A stretch of DNA of 64,000 nt. Origin: Trematomus loennbergii (lineage: Eukaryota; Chordata; Actinopteri; Perciformes; Nototheniidae). The position numbers and the translations under genes are program-made. The stretch spans positions 7,968,661 through 8,032,660 of the forward strand of contig JAAOOA010000026.1 of the NCBI GenBank assembly GCA_012861695.1, read 5' to 3'. Shown piece by piece: positions 1-13,092 of the stretch. Position 1 is the stretch's first letter, and each line of letters starts with the position of its first letter. Under the pieces are notes generated by a model, which worked only from the letters and a program-made list of their open reading frames with translations, was not told where the DNA came from and did no database searches.

Positions 1-1729
1 GATTAATGGACGCAGAACTCAGCAGTTTCACAATCAGATAGGGTTAATTCTCTCTCCAGCTTATCTTTAACCCACAAAATGAAATTATATATTCATTTAG
101 AGTGAAACTCTTCAAAAGCGGCATGTGCTTTTTTCTCCCTCACTGCAGGGAGAATAATCTGGATGAAATAAGTAATCAAATATGCAGCTTTTACATGTTC
201 AGGTCTCCTCCAGAGAGACTGGGATCTTCATGTACTGTACACTGATTACAGAAAAAGTACTGCGGAAGATATAATATAATATTTCACTGGCATTAATATT
301 TAAATTGTATTTCTCTATATTCACAATCTAGCTGTTGCATGTTTGATGTATATTAAAACAACCACACAACGCTTTCTAAATCAAAATCTGTCAACCACTC
401 CTTTATACACAGACAGAAACATTGTGAATTCATATGCCAATTATCTATTTGATTAATCATTTGGTTTGTAAACTGTCAGAAAATAGAGAAAAGCCCACCA
501 TTAAGAGCCAAGTACTGTCGTGAAATATTTTGTTTTCAGTCCAAACCTCAAAACATTTAATTACTTCAATATAACACAAAGAAAAGCAGCACATTCTTAA
601 AACTGATAAGATGGAACTTCATGATATCTTGTGTTTATGCTTGAAACATTATTGCATTATTCATTTATGCCATTGACTTATTATTCATTGACTTATTGCA
701 TCTGCTCTGCACAAATACCTAAAGCCCTGATTGTAAGAATGTGCTGCTTTTCTTTGTCTTTTGTGCCAGTAAACTATATACCAATGCATTTCCCACTGTT
801 GCTTGGACAACACAAGATATCTAGAGATGTCTCTTAAGCTTTAGAAAACTGTGATGGGCATTTTCATTATATCAAACAAAGTTATAATACAAATAATATT
901 CAAATGCCTTTTTATAGACGTTTTTTAATATAAGACTGGGAAGAGAAAACTGGCATTTACCTCTTACATTTCCCAAACAAAAAGGCAATATTTAATTAAT
1001 TGTTATGCAGCATTAAGAGGATTTCAATAGAACGGATTTAAAGCATTATATTTTGTTCAATGGATTATTATAGAATAGAGTATCCTTTATTTTTCTCTAC
1101 ATATATCCAATGTGTAGTAAAAAATAAACACTCAAATTAATAGTTTTAATGGATAATTCTAATAGTTGAAGTCACTGACTTGGTGAATATCTTTGGGTTT
1201 TTGGACTGTAGCTCAGAAAAGGTCAACAATTGGGATATACTTTTTTACAATGTTCTGACATTTTAGAGACTTTATGACACATTTAATTGACTATAATGTG
1301 ATAATAAGATGTAATAAGAATACCCTATGGTGTTGAAAGTGATGGAATGCTGTATACCCCCAGTAATCTGTTAATTGCAGAATGAAAAGAACCCTAGTGC
1401 CAAAGGTGTGAGTTTCTTCAACATGCTCTCAGCACCTTCTCCTCTCTGACGCTCCTCTCCTGTTATATCTAGAGAGGAGGAGGAGGAGGAGTGTTATGTC
1501 AGCTGGTTAAATATGACCTTCAGCAGAGTCCCGAGGGACCAGGCTCAATGTACAGCGCTCCACCAACACCAGCGAGCGTCGGTAATAAAGTCGAATATCA
1601 CAAGAGCTGTGCGTGTGTGTGTGTGTGTTAAAGAGCGTAATATGCACAATTTAATACAACCTTGCCATAAGGCACAGACAGATCACATTTACTATTAGTT
1701 GTATGAGGAAGTGTGTCATGGAAACATAA

Positions 1730-1731
<2 letters not shown>

Positions 1732-1764
<33 letters not shown>

Positions 1765-1775
1765 ACACACACACA

Positions 1776-1847
<72 letters not shown>
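1732..1847 (+). repeat. (CA)n microsatellite
   Basis: About 116 bp of CA repeat, broken twice by CCAC steps that each lack one A. Long apparent minus-strand frames of Cys-Val repeats are only translations of this tract. Confidence 0.97.
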
Positions 1848-1849
<2 letters not shown>

Positions 1850-2106
1850 TCCTCTCTTATAATTTCCATTGACCACCTGCTATGTATTTTTGGTTCGACA
1901 CATACAGGCCTGCAGCATTAGATTGTTATTTTAAAATGATATTCAGCCCCTCATAGCGTTGTAATTATTGTGTGTGTGTGTTTCGTGCACAGGATCAATA
2001 TAATCTGTCTGCAGGAGGACAACACTGATACTGTTGACTCCAGGATGACCCGAGTATGATGAGACTCCAACATTAGGACAATTATCTCCTCCACATTAAC
2101 ATCAAC

Positions 2107-2107
2107 A

Positions 2108-2139
<32 letters not shown>

Positions 2140-2146
2140 ACACACA
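2107..2146 (+). repeat. (CA)n microsatellite
   Basis: Short CA tract of about 40 bp with two CG steps near its right end, which look like ordinary substitutions. Confidence 0.95.
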
Positions 2147-4166
2147 TATGAATACAACTTATATTTAAGACTTAAAATAATGAAAGGTGAATACATGATC
2201 CCTGACTAAGACTATTTACCCGTTACAAATTAAGGGGAAATGCAACATTAGTATTCAAAGGGTCTAAATCCTTCAAAAACACCTTTTAACAGTGGTTTGA
2301 AACTCATTAATATATAAAAATCCATTACAATCCATTAATTTATCCACTTACTTTTTGTTTGGGGGAAATACCAATTGTGCACCTTGCAGGTTCTTTTAAA
2401 AGTTAAAAACAAGATGTACAAATACAACACAAATCCCTTGGGGGAGTTTTAAACTGAAAACTGTGCAAATATATCACAAAAACATCTAATATTTTTACAA
2501 AAATCAAATACGATTTTGTGGTGTGAAGTACAACACGGTTTTTAAATACATTTTCTTTATAATATCATGAATTCCTACATGTCTTCGCAGTCAGAGCTGA
2601 TGAATAAATTGGACCTTGAATGCATCACCTAAGGGGTTTATGTTCTGTTAGCTTATCACTGCTCAATACTGCAGCAGTGCAGAGGTGTTACCCCTCGCTC
2701 CCCTCCCCCAACCTTCCTGCTCTCCCCCAATTCACGAGGGGCAGAGATCAATGTCAAAAGCTTTCGTATCTGTTACTAAATCGATAATTTATTTTCACAC
2801 ACACACACAGCTGGACAGATCTGATAACCAAACACACTCGCTTTCACTTTAACCCGCATGTGACCCGGCGTTTGACCTCCGAACTCTTGACCTGCACTCG
2901 TGTGATTCACAGCACAGGATGTGTGTGTTGGTCTTGTGTGTGTAGAGGCTTATGGTAACATGAATGTAACTTGTATGTGGTATGCAAAGAGAGAAGGATC
3001 AATTCATTTGAATAATTGTTATGTTGCTTTCAAAACAACCAATTCTCATTCTTACAGATCTCACCTCCCGCTAAAAAGAGCGTTTTATTTCAGCATCACA
3101 GAGACGTTTCACTGTTGCAACAGATATGATTGAACCACGATGTCTAACTAAAGCTTCCTCACTCAGTGCTGGAATAAAATTGGATGCGACACATTTGCAG
3201 CTTTACTCGTAATTCATGCTGTTCCCACTCCACCTGCCCTGACAGCACAGAAAGGTCAAAGGATTTTCATTCTGCTCAGTTATCGTCAACTCAAAGGAAA
3301 CTTCATGAATGGATGTACACTTGCAGAATAATAGTGGACTATTCATTCTCGTCTCTTTTTTTTTTACTTTATAAGATTTATATAAGATGACATTTAGTGC
3401 CAACAGAAGGTGAATAAAGGAGAAGGAGAGACTGCTGATTTCTTTATGAATTAGACACAATAGAAAGATCATACTTCTCCTTCTCTTCTCTTTTTCATAG
3501 ACATGTTGTTTCTTTACTCCTACTTCACTCCTCCAAATCCATTTTGAATAGTTTGTAATTATGTTACTATATCAACATAACGGAGGGTTTCACAACATTT
3601 CTGCTGAGAATGGATTCATTGTGTTTTACAATATAATCATCTTCCGTAATCCACCATTGTTGTTGTTGTTTATATTGTGTAGCATTAAGGGACAACAACG
3701 TGCATTTCATTGTGCAACCCTGTTTTGTACATTGACAATAGATGAAACTTTTAATCAGTTATTCGATTTGAAGACCTATTTTGATATAGTTGCAGATTCG
3801 TTTACTTACAGTACCTGCCCAACTACTTACCTGCAAAGTGCCCCCTTCATGTTTTATCGTGTATAATTAGTATCTTTTTTTAATCATGTTATCTGATTGT
3901 ATTCCTCTGATTGAAAAATGGTTGTGCCATTACCTAACCTTAACTGTTTGTTATTACCATGATGACAATGTTCACATTACACATGAGCAAGTCTCAACCA
4001 TAGCTATACAACTGATTTATTCAATAGTGATTCGTACCATTTATTGAAGGCACATGGAAGCTCAGTCTTTATCTCTTTCATTTTGAGGAAATGTTGCTCT
4101 CCTTATAGAAAACACATGGGGAAGTTATAGAATTAAAAGAATTGCATTTATAGCTGACAGAGTTAA

Positions 4167-4546
4167 AGGTAGGGTAGGTACATTTGAGAAACCGGCTCAA
4201 GATCGCTAGAATTTGAAAATACACAACCGGAGAAAATCTGCCACTTCCTTATAGAGCCCCTCCTCCAACACACACGAACGCGCACATGACCAATGAGGGC
4301 ACGAGATAAGTTTGTGCCCCGATGGAAGGCTGACAGGCAGGTAGGCCATCCAGTTATTTTAGCCGGGCCGGCTAAAATGATTGGTCGTGCTTTTTACAGT
4401 ATTACGGCTTCCACAGATGACATTTTGTTATGGATTTTTTGTCAAAGCACTTAAAATATTCATTGCTATCGGGATGTTAAGAGCATTCCATGGAATATAA
4501 CAAAAAGTGTATCTCGAGCCGGTTTCTCAAACTTACCTACCTACCT
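4167..4546 (+). mobile_element. TTAA-flanked 380-bp MITE, copy 1 (Kolobok/T2-like)
   Basis: Terminal inverted repeats start AGGTAGGGTAGGTA and end with the reverse complement TACCTACCTACCT. The inverted similarity continues inward to GAAACCGGCTC on the left and GAGCCGGTTTC on the right. TTAA lies at both edges (4163-4166 and 4547-4550), which fits a TTAA target-site duplication. It is 380 bp, the same length as copy 3 (62746-63125), and near-identical in sequence to copies 2 and 3. There is no coding capacity. TTAA duplications occur in the piggyBac and Kolobok superfamilies. The TTAAAGG edge resembles the T2/Kolobok MITEs described in Xenopus, so I prefer that, with piggyBac as the alternative. 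Confidence 0.88.
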
Positions 4547-4631
4547 TTAACCTCAGATTCTCAGAAACAACTACATTTGGTAAATCTTGAACCCATCACA
4601 ACAAAGCCGATAATAAGAGGAGGCACTGAGA

Positions 4632-4896
<265 letters not shown>

Positions 4897-6666
4897 ACAT
4901 AGAAAGATAGTGTTTGCGGCCATGTATGGTAGCAGAGATGAATGGTCTCATTTGTGGGGCGCCTGGAGGCCACACAGACTGATGCCGGCGTGTCGCTGCA
5001 GACTTTATCTCACAGTCAGAGCGTGTCCACTCTAAATGCTGATAAATCTCAAAACATCTTCTGTGAGTCAAACAGGGTTTTGTTGGCACCAGCATTTTTT
5101 GATTTTCACTACCCATGGCAAAAAACAAGTCATTCTTTCTTTAAATTGATTCATCAGTTGTGTTGTGTTGTTAGTTTTTGCTTCATCTGAAAATAAGTTT
5201 AAAGAATGGAGGGTTTTGACAGCTAGTCCTCCGAATTGAACGATAAAATAAAGGGCAGCTCCGTCACATGCTGCAAGTACGTCATGATTATTTCACAAAG
5301 GTTTCTTTTGCACGTCACATTTTGATCAGCCAAACATAAAAACGTTTGGTGATAATTGCGATTATTAACAAAATGTGTATAGAAACACGTGGACGTTTAA
5401 TGTCTATGATAGAAGTTGTTGTAATTACCTTTCATAGTGTTCTATTGCTGGTATTTTCCTCTATTTTCAGATACAACTCACCCTTTTAAATTACTTGATG
5501 AGATTACAGGTGAATAGCCTCTGATATCGGATGAATGTTGTGATTGCTGTCACTGATTCAAAATCCTACAGCACGTAACAGCAGTAACCACTTCCAGTCT
5601 GAAATCACTTGTAAGGTTGCTATTACACAGAAGTAGTGTTTCTCAAGGCTGGCAATTATCAAAAAGCTCAGCTACTCTGTCCAGAACAAGAGCCTGTTAT
5701 TTCCACTGTGTAGAGACCAAGCTGAATGCCTCTTTGGAGACTTTTGGTTTATTTTTTCCAATATTATTCTCCAAATGAGGGGTGAAATATACAAATGACT
5801 CCCCATTGTTTAACTCCATTCATTTATACAGTGCCTAAGCAAGCACCCCCATCACGAGTCAGTGTTGATGTTGAAGGTAAGCCTAGTTCTCTCTCTGCAC
5901 TGTTTCCCTTCTTCTTTCTTTACAACCTATATCATTTCCTCATTTGCCAGAGAAAAAGCGTATTGATTTTCAGTGGAATGAATGGGAGTGTACACTGTAC
6001 GGGACTGTGTGTCTGTGTGTGTTCGTGTGTGTGTGTGGATCCTGATGCTGCTTCTGGTGGTGATATTTCAGGTGGAGTTGTTTATTGCATCGATGACTGG
6101 AGAACTTAATTAAAAGTTGTATTCATGCATCACCTGCAACACTCAGCGTTTGAGTGTTACCTTGAACTTACAGCTATCGCTTATATCTTAAGATATTCAG
6201 TTTACTATGAATTACAAAAACAGTATAACTGTGACTTAATAGATGAATTAATGGGTGATACAAATAGCTGATGTCATTTTAATCAATTTAATTAATCAAC
6301 TCATGCATAAATCAATTCAGCGCTTAACGTAATAATGCTACAGACCAACAACTCAACATGGTTCCTAATATTTTATTACATTACCTTGGAGTGTATTATC
6401 ACTTTTAACATTAACATAATAATATGTGAAATCTTCCTCTGGTTACAGTAGGTTTTCTTCATTCTGATGATTGTAAAAGTCATGCTTTATTACTATGACT
6501 GTGGGAGGTTTTATATTGTGGTTGAGACACCAGGATAATTATTACAACATAAAAATGCAGCGCGTTTAATTATAAAACAGTTGTAAATGAGATAAACAAC
6601 AATAAATGTGTCAATAATGCAGCTGAAAGGGACCATAGAGCGACACATACTAAATCTCTGTCTCCC

Positions 6667-6783
<117 letters not shown>

Positions 6784-7319
6784 CATTCATCACTGCCAAG
6801 GTGTGTGTTTAGTAGCCATGTTTGCTGCGCTAAGTGCTCCATCAAATAGACTTTCCTGACATATGGTGTGTGTGTATGGAGTGAGTGTATAGAGACGGAG
6901 TGATGATGCCGGTCAGAAAGATGAATAAGACTGATTTGATTTGATAAAAAAAAATGTTGTCCCATGTCCAGGCTTTGACACACATGTCTTCCAGACTCTG
7001 AAAGAAAAGCTAAATGGTCAAGGTTGACTTTATTATCTCGTATAAATACAGTCAGGAAATCCAGAAACAGCCTGTCGATGATGTTATTGCGCCTGTGCTG
7101 CTGTGAAACACTGAATCAAAGCGATATACGAGTAACATAGAGTCCCTTATTACTGGAACATTATTACAGAGTTGTCGTGTTTATTAATGACCTCCCTACT
7201 TAATTGTATATCTTTGCTGCTGCTGTTTGCTTCCTCTGCCTGCTCCTTGTAACAGGTTGTAAATATGCAGTTTACAGTTTTCATGAAAAAACAATGAGGC
7301 TGGCACCAGCCATGAGCAT

Positions 7320-7321
<2 letters not shown>

Positions 7322-7393
<72 letters not shown>
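7322..7393 (+). repeat. (CA)n microsatellite, uninterrupted
   Basis: About 36 perfect CA units followed by CCCACC. Confidence 0.97.
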
Positions 7394-7395
<2 letters not shown>

Positions 7396-7489
7396 ACCAA
7401 CTTTTGCATTATTGATTGTGTCTGAGGGCTGTGTGGTTGTCTAACACAATGGTATGGTATTATTATGGTATTCATGCAGAATATAACAA

Positions 7490-7796
7490 ACTGTAACTCA
7501 GAGTACTCAAGTACTGTACTACTGTAGGTTCAAGGTGGAGTATTTCCTTTTTTGGCACTTTGGTTACTTTTCAGATTGCTAATTTGGATCCCTTTACTGT
7601 CCTTTTTAAAACCACAAACCTCCCTGCGTGTTTTGTTGTATTTAAATATGGATGTTTCTAGGGCTGAAGAAAATCGAAAATATACTCTGACAATACTCTG
7701 ACAATACTCTGACTATATCGGGTTTACAATTGGTGCCTTTCGAAAATTACTTATTTTACTTTAGTAACAGATCTGAATACCTCGTCCACTACTGAA
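7490..7796 (-). mobile_element. Degenerate copy of the AAGTACT-rich hAT-type MITE
   Basis: GAGTACTCAAGTACTGTACTACTG near the left edge and ACAGATCTGAATACCTCGTCCACTACTG at the right resemble the ends of the clearer copies at 12180-12662 and 52590-53077. The middle has diverged and I cannot find a target-site duplication, so the limits are approximate. Confidence 0.45.
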
Positions 7797-7861
7797 AACA
7801 AGACATTTAGAAGTGGAAAAGGAAAGTTATTCATTCTAACAGATTCAGATTTGAATACTAA

Positions 7862-8700
7862 GGCTGCATCTCAGGTCGGTTATTTTCATTTCCTCGCTCG
7901 TTGGTCCTCGGTATCACCGGAAGTTGATTTGTCTGCGCCATCTTGAGTAGCGTCCCATGGCGCTTATTTCTGCCGGAGGATCGAGGAGCGAGGAGCGATA
8001 ACGAAGGAGCGATAACCGAGGAACCACCAGACCATCCTCCGGTGAAATCCTCAGCCACTCGCCCCGCCCCCTTACTGTGTATCGCTCACTGATTGGACGA
8101 TGCAGTGCATGCACTGATCTGATGCTTCTTGACATGAGAGCAGTTTCCCAGCGGAGTGAAGAAAATACATGAAACTCACGGGAGTCACTCCTCAGTTTAT
8201 ACTGTGTTTTGTTTCAATTAATGTATCATTCAGTTACAAATATGCGATATATCTGAACAACAAAGTGGTCAAAAATTATTTTATTCATTTATTGGAAACA
8301 TTTTCATGATCGCTTTTTTCGTTTATACATTTTAAGAATGGCGTTTATCTTTTTGAGAATGAGTTCTTATTTGATTTTATTTATTTGGGTCTACAACAGA
8401 TTATACAAATGTATATGTCAGTAAATGTGTACTAACAGAGGCGGGGGTGTGTGTGAAAACAACGGGGACAGAGCTGCTGTCAGACGAACAGCTGTGCGCA
8501 CTGCGGAGTCATCACAAACGGACGTCGCTTCACGTGACGTTCCGGAGGAAAGGACGTCCCATTGCTCTTAAAACTAATTTCCCTGCTTCTCGTGGTTTCC
8601 TTGCGTCTCTCCATGCTTCCCTGGTGGGAGGGACTAAACGCAGGGAAACGACCCAAGTGAGGGACGCAAGGATTCCATTTAACCAACCTGAGATGCAGCC
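7862..8700. mobile_element. 839-bp non-autonomous PIF/Harbinger-like element
   Basis: The ends are GGCTGCATCTCAGGTCGGTT and, inverted on the right, GGCTGCATCTCAGGTTGGTT: 20 bp with one mismatch. TAA flanks both sides (7859-7861 and 8701-8703). A 3-bp TWA duplication with GGC-starting termini is the signature of PIF/Harbinger elements. Inside, CCTTGCGTC near 8600 and GACGCAAGG near 8663 form an additional subterminal inverted pair. The open frames at 8447-8794 and 8480-8860 cross the element edge and match nothing I recognise, so I do not call a transposase. Confidence 0.8.
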
Positions 8701-11700
8701 TAAGACCCCTCTCAGCGTCACAGCGAGTCCTCTTCAGTCTGCAGCTTTCTGGACAAACTGCCTCCCTGCAGTTTGGCAAATCACTCGGCTCTAAGAAACA
8801 TGGACTGTTGCAGTATTGCTTTGTTTTGTCCTGTCTATGTGTAGACAGGAAAACATTCATTCATCAAGCTGAGGTCCTGCAGTGACGTTGTTATGTCTGG
8901 CACCCAGCTGTGTGTTGAATGGTTGAAGCCAATCACATTCTCCATAAACATCAATTCAGTGGTAAATGCTGAAGGAAATGCATGCATGTGTTTTCAATAC
9001 CTTCTGCTCAGATTTACATGCCGAGAAGTTGTAGTTGTAGTATTATCAAAGTACTGCGTTCAGAGTTGGTACTTCAGCAGAATAAGTGTTTTTTGCTGTT
9101 TGTTAATACAGATTCCAGTATGTTTTAATACAGATTCCAGTTCTCTGTAGCATTCAGGTGGTCTTTGATGTTCTTATCATCCCAGCAGGAGTCAGAGATC
9201 TCTCCCTGAAATCAAAAGGGACCAAAGTCTAACAAGTCTCACTGTAACATGTCACTGACATAGCAAAACATTTGCATACTCAATAACAGCGTTTGCTTTA
9301 TTCCGTGACAGAATATTTTACTCAGTTGCACATTAGCATACTCACATGTTTTAGATGCTGGTTCCTCCTGCTCTCGTGTGTCCTCTTGCTCCACTGGATT
9401 AGGGTTTTAATGCTACGGATGACAGTCAGTCACGTTGTCTGAAAAGGTCAAAAGTGAAGGTGCGTAAATAAATAACATTTGTGCATGCCGACACCTGTCA
9501 CACTTAAAATAAATCACCAGATCTCAGGGTGATGTGTTCGGTGCTTCTGTGCAAATGTCTTTCTTTCTCGCTAACACCTTTGTTCGGTTTGTTTAACTGC
9601 TTATTTCCTCCTCTGTCCCAGGGTTACTTCTTCAGTATAAAGTCAGAGGATCTCTTTAATTAACTTTTATGGCTAATGATGTCAACACTAGTGTTTGGTT
9701 GCATCACAGTTATAGAAATGGCATCAGGACTACTATATCAAGTTGTGTTAATGCTATAATGTTTATTTTTAACTTCTTGCTAGCTGGAAATGTGTTGTGG
9801 TATCAAGAGGAGGTGCAACTTGTCATCTGCTAACTCATCTTCACTTCTTCCTCCTGTGTCTCAGTTACACCCGACTGGTTTCACCCACGTTACATCACCA
9901 CCATCCTCCTTGATCTTCTGGGTCTATTGTGTTTCTTCAGATCCTCAACACCAGAACTTAATGCAGCTGGCATCTTATTATTTTGTATCAATAAGCTTAA
10001 CCGATGTCAACAAGAGAAGTATGCTGGTCTTTAGAGAGTACTGGAGCTCATAAGTCCACCTGTGATCCTTTGCGCAAGGTTTTGATTTTCAGTCTCTGCT
10101 TTATGAATCCTTAAAATCTTGCTAAGTTCACTGGGCCACCTCCCTCTAAAGAAAAGAGAAGAAGAAGAGCATCTTCATCTCCAAAACGGTATTTATTATG
10201 TAAAATACATTATCCTTGCCCTCCCCAAAGTTCCAAACCATTGTCAGTGAAAAACACGATAACTGAGCATGTTGGGAATTCTGTAGGAATCTGAAGATTG
10301 TCATCAAAAGTAAACCATATTAAAGCAGAATAAATATTTAATGATGCCTGTGATTTATAAATGTTTTTGGTTCCAAATTGTATTTTCATTTTTATAACTT
10401 CCTGTTTACTGAGATGGTGTTTCACTCAGCTGGTGACTAAATGATGGCCACAGTGAGGCTTCACACATAGCTTGAAACCGTAATTCTCCTCTAAAACTAA
10501 TTCGCCCTTGGTTGTTTATTTCTTGAGATTAGGTTGTTCTTTAAATAGCTCACAGTCCAACACAAGCAGTCACCTCAAAATGTGTGTGTGTACCTATTAT
10601 TGGAAATGGGGTTAGTGATCGTCATCCTTCACTACAATTTACCTTCACTCACTCGGTGAAGTTCATTTCTGTTATTGATCTGAGGAACCCGTTACAATTA
10701 CACACAAACGCACTTCAATCCGGATTCCGTTCACTTTGACACTGTAATGACATGCAAGCCTTTGAATTTGACCTTTGCATCACTTTAAGAAACCTGCTGG
10801 GGATTCAATCAAATAATAATGATGAAGAAATTGGTGAGGGCTGAAGACAAAAAAAAAGAATAGTTTGACATTTCAGGAAATATCCATGTTCGTTTTCTCG
10901 CCAAAAGTGAGATGATAAGGTCAATACCACTTGATCATTATAGCTATAGGAGTTTAGCTTAGCTTAGACCACCCGAAAGCACCTCTAAAACTCACAAACT
11001 AGCATTTTTTTATCTTGATAGTTTTAAACCGTACAAAAATTGTTTAAATGACAAGTTTTGGCCCATACTTTTTTTTATTTCAACCTGTTAATTAGTGGAC
11101 TTTGAAGGCTTAATTGGTTGCCATTTCCAGTCTTCATGCATAGCTTAGCTAATCATTTGCTGGCTGTAACTTCACATTTAGCGCACAGACAAGGTTGTGA
11201 ATTTTCTCATCTAACTATCATCAAGATAGTGAATTATCTCCATTAAGGCATTGCAACATGTCATGTGAGTGCAGTTCAGTCTTAGAGCATACATTCACTG
11301 TGAAGCAGAGGCAGGTGATGGCACTTTAATTATCAGGAGCTAGTGATACATCCTGTAGGTGCTTATTGATCACACATATCGATGTTGGCATGTCATTTTT
11401 AATCAGATTTACCGTTATAAACTATTTTATTGCTTCAGGTTTAAGTTGATAGACTCCACATGTGTACCTGTGTGTCCATTGTGTGTAAGAAAAGCCACAA
11501 ATCATGTGATACATGTTTCATCCTCCATTGATTTCCAGTCTCTCTAAAGGCTCCTCTACCAACAGCACTGATACTCTCTGCTTTGCTGTGCAGGCTTGTG
11601 GGTGTCAGAGCTCTGTCTTTGTTTATGGAGGGTAAAGGATCCTGAAGGCTTTTCTCTTGGACCTGATGTCTCTGGCCTTTTAACTCCCCTGATCCCCAAT

Positions 11701-12179
11701 AATATTACCCCCAGCTCCAATTTCAAACCGCCTCACTGCCACCCCGAGTGCAGGGATGCAGAGGAGGTGTTGGGTTCTCTCCTTATGCAAGCATTGTTTA
11801 CTTTCAACTCCTTCTACTATTATATATCTGGTACTTCTGAGACATGTTCCTATACTTATAAAGCTAAATAAACTATTTAAAAACCCTCTGTGATTAGTGA
11901 AAATTATATTTTAGTTAAATCAGCACAACCTTAAACATCTACAGCATAAAAATGCAATGTACACATTATTGCAGCAGTAATAATAATCCAAAACAATATA
12001 ATAGTAAAACACTGACAGAGAACATTTTGCTGCAGAAAACTAATCATCTTTCCTGATATTAGTCTATATACTTGAGTGTAAGACTCTAACTTGTAGGAGA
12101 GTCAATTCAAAGTGTAGTATTAGTAATGTTGCCTTAAGGCATCTAAATACTAATTTCAACTCTGAATATTAGCCATATA

Positions 12180-12662
12180 CAGTAGTAGAAGTAGTATTCA
12201 GATCTTTGACTTTAGTACAAGTAATACAGTTTAAAAACACAATATTCAAAATATTACTCAAGTACAACTCAAGAATGTGCAGCAAAATATACTTCAATTT
12301 ACCAAAGTAAAGGTTATCCACAATGGCTCAGACTCGTATAGAAATATGTATACAAATTGATGCATTCATGTGTTAAACATTTCAATGCTGCACTTGAAGG
12401 TGGGGATAAGTTACATTATGATACACTGGGTAGTTTAGCCTATTATAATATGCGAATACAACATGCCATTAGTTTTATTAGATTAGATTTATATATTTAT
12501 AAAGGAACTAAATATGTAAAACAAATGTAGTGGCGTAAGAAGCACAACATTTTCTCCATAATGCAGTGGAATAAAAGTATTGGTAAAGTGAAAAAACTCA
12601 GGTGAAGTACATACCTCAAACTTGTACTCAAGTACAGTACTGTACGAAGTGACATTCCACTG
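12180..12662 (-). mobile_element. 483-bp hAT-type MITE (AAGTACT-rich family), copy 1
   Basis: It begins CAGTAGTAGAAGTAG and ends ATTCCACTG, with many AAGTACT/AGTACTT blocks inside. It is flanked by GCCATATA (12172-12179) and GCCATACA (12663-12670), an 8-bp target-site duplication matching 7 of 8, as expected for hAT. The family is also seen at 50205-50671 and 52590-53077. Its right end is only about 30 bp from the start of the GC-rich candidate promoter. Confidence 0.85.
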
Positions 12663-13065
12663 GCCATACATGCAGCAGGAGTCAGGACTTAGGGTTTATA
12701 ATCGAAAAGGGGGAGTGGGAGAGAGAGGGTGTGTGTTAGAGAGCAGTGTAGGGTTTCAGCTCTCCTGTTTCTCGGTTCATTTGAGTCCTCAGAGCCGGGG
12801 AGGACGGATGATGCTCGGCACAAACAGGGGTCTGGATGACAGGACTGTACACTGCTCTCTTTTTTACCGGAGCGGGGTTTCTACGGTCATTATCCCGGGA
12901 TTATAACTACACTAACTAACTCTTGCGCGTCTCGGTTGCTCTCCCTCCGAGAAGCCGGCGGAGGCAGCTTGAACTCCGGGTGTGAGATGCCTCTGCCTCC
13001 GTGTGTGCATCGCTCCACACCGGCTGTTGTGACACATTAATGCTGCACATATCTGGTTTACAAAT
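12663..13065 (+). promoter_or_regulatory. Candidate alternative promoter and 5' UTR of ttc28
   Basis: This stretch differs from its AT-rich surroundings. CpG dinucleotides cluster (for example CGGGGAGGACGG near 12798, TCTTGCGCGTCTCGG near 12922, GAAGCCGGCGGAGG near 12951). A TTATAAT box lies at about 12696. The segment runs straight into ATG codons and a strong splice donor at 13093. I infer a transcription start somewhere between about 12720 and 13000. The start cannot be fixed from sequence alone, and the island could instead drive a non-coding transcript. Confidence 0.4.
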
Positions 13066-13092
13066 ATGATGAAATGGCAGCCCCGGAAGAAG
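13066..13092 (+). CDS. ttc28: Candidate alternative first coding exon of ttc28
   Basis: ATG ATG AAA TGG CAG CCC CGG AAG AAG, giving MMKWQPRKK, is followed directly by GTAAGA, a near-perfect donor. An in-frame TGA at 13030-13032 closes the frame upstream, so translation would start here. The exon ends in phase 0, and the next ttc28 exon found (37872) begins in phase 0 with GCC TAC TTT, so direct splicing would give MMKWQPRKK-AYFRQG. This would make a protein lacking the first TPR segment of canonical TTC28. The second reading, ATGGCAGCCCCGGAAGAAG (MAAPEE), has a better start context but ends in phase 1 and would need an exon I cannot find. No transcript evidence is available, so this remains inference. 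Confidence 0.4.

Noticed and set aside
8447..8860. 115- and 126-residue frames in the Harbinger-like element
   Set aside because: They cross the transposon edge at 8700 and overlap each other on opposite strands, and neither resembles a transposase.
13076..13092. Alternative start ATGGCAGCCCCGGAAG (MAAPEE) as the first exon reading
   Set aside because: Better start context, but it ends in phase 1 and cannot join the phase-0 exon at 37872. Kept only as an alternative.
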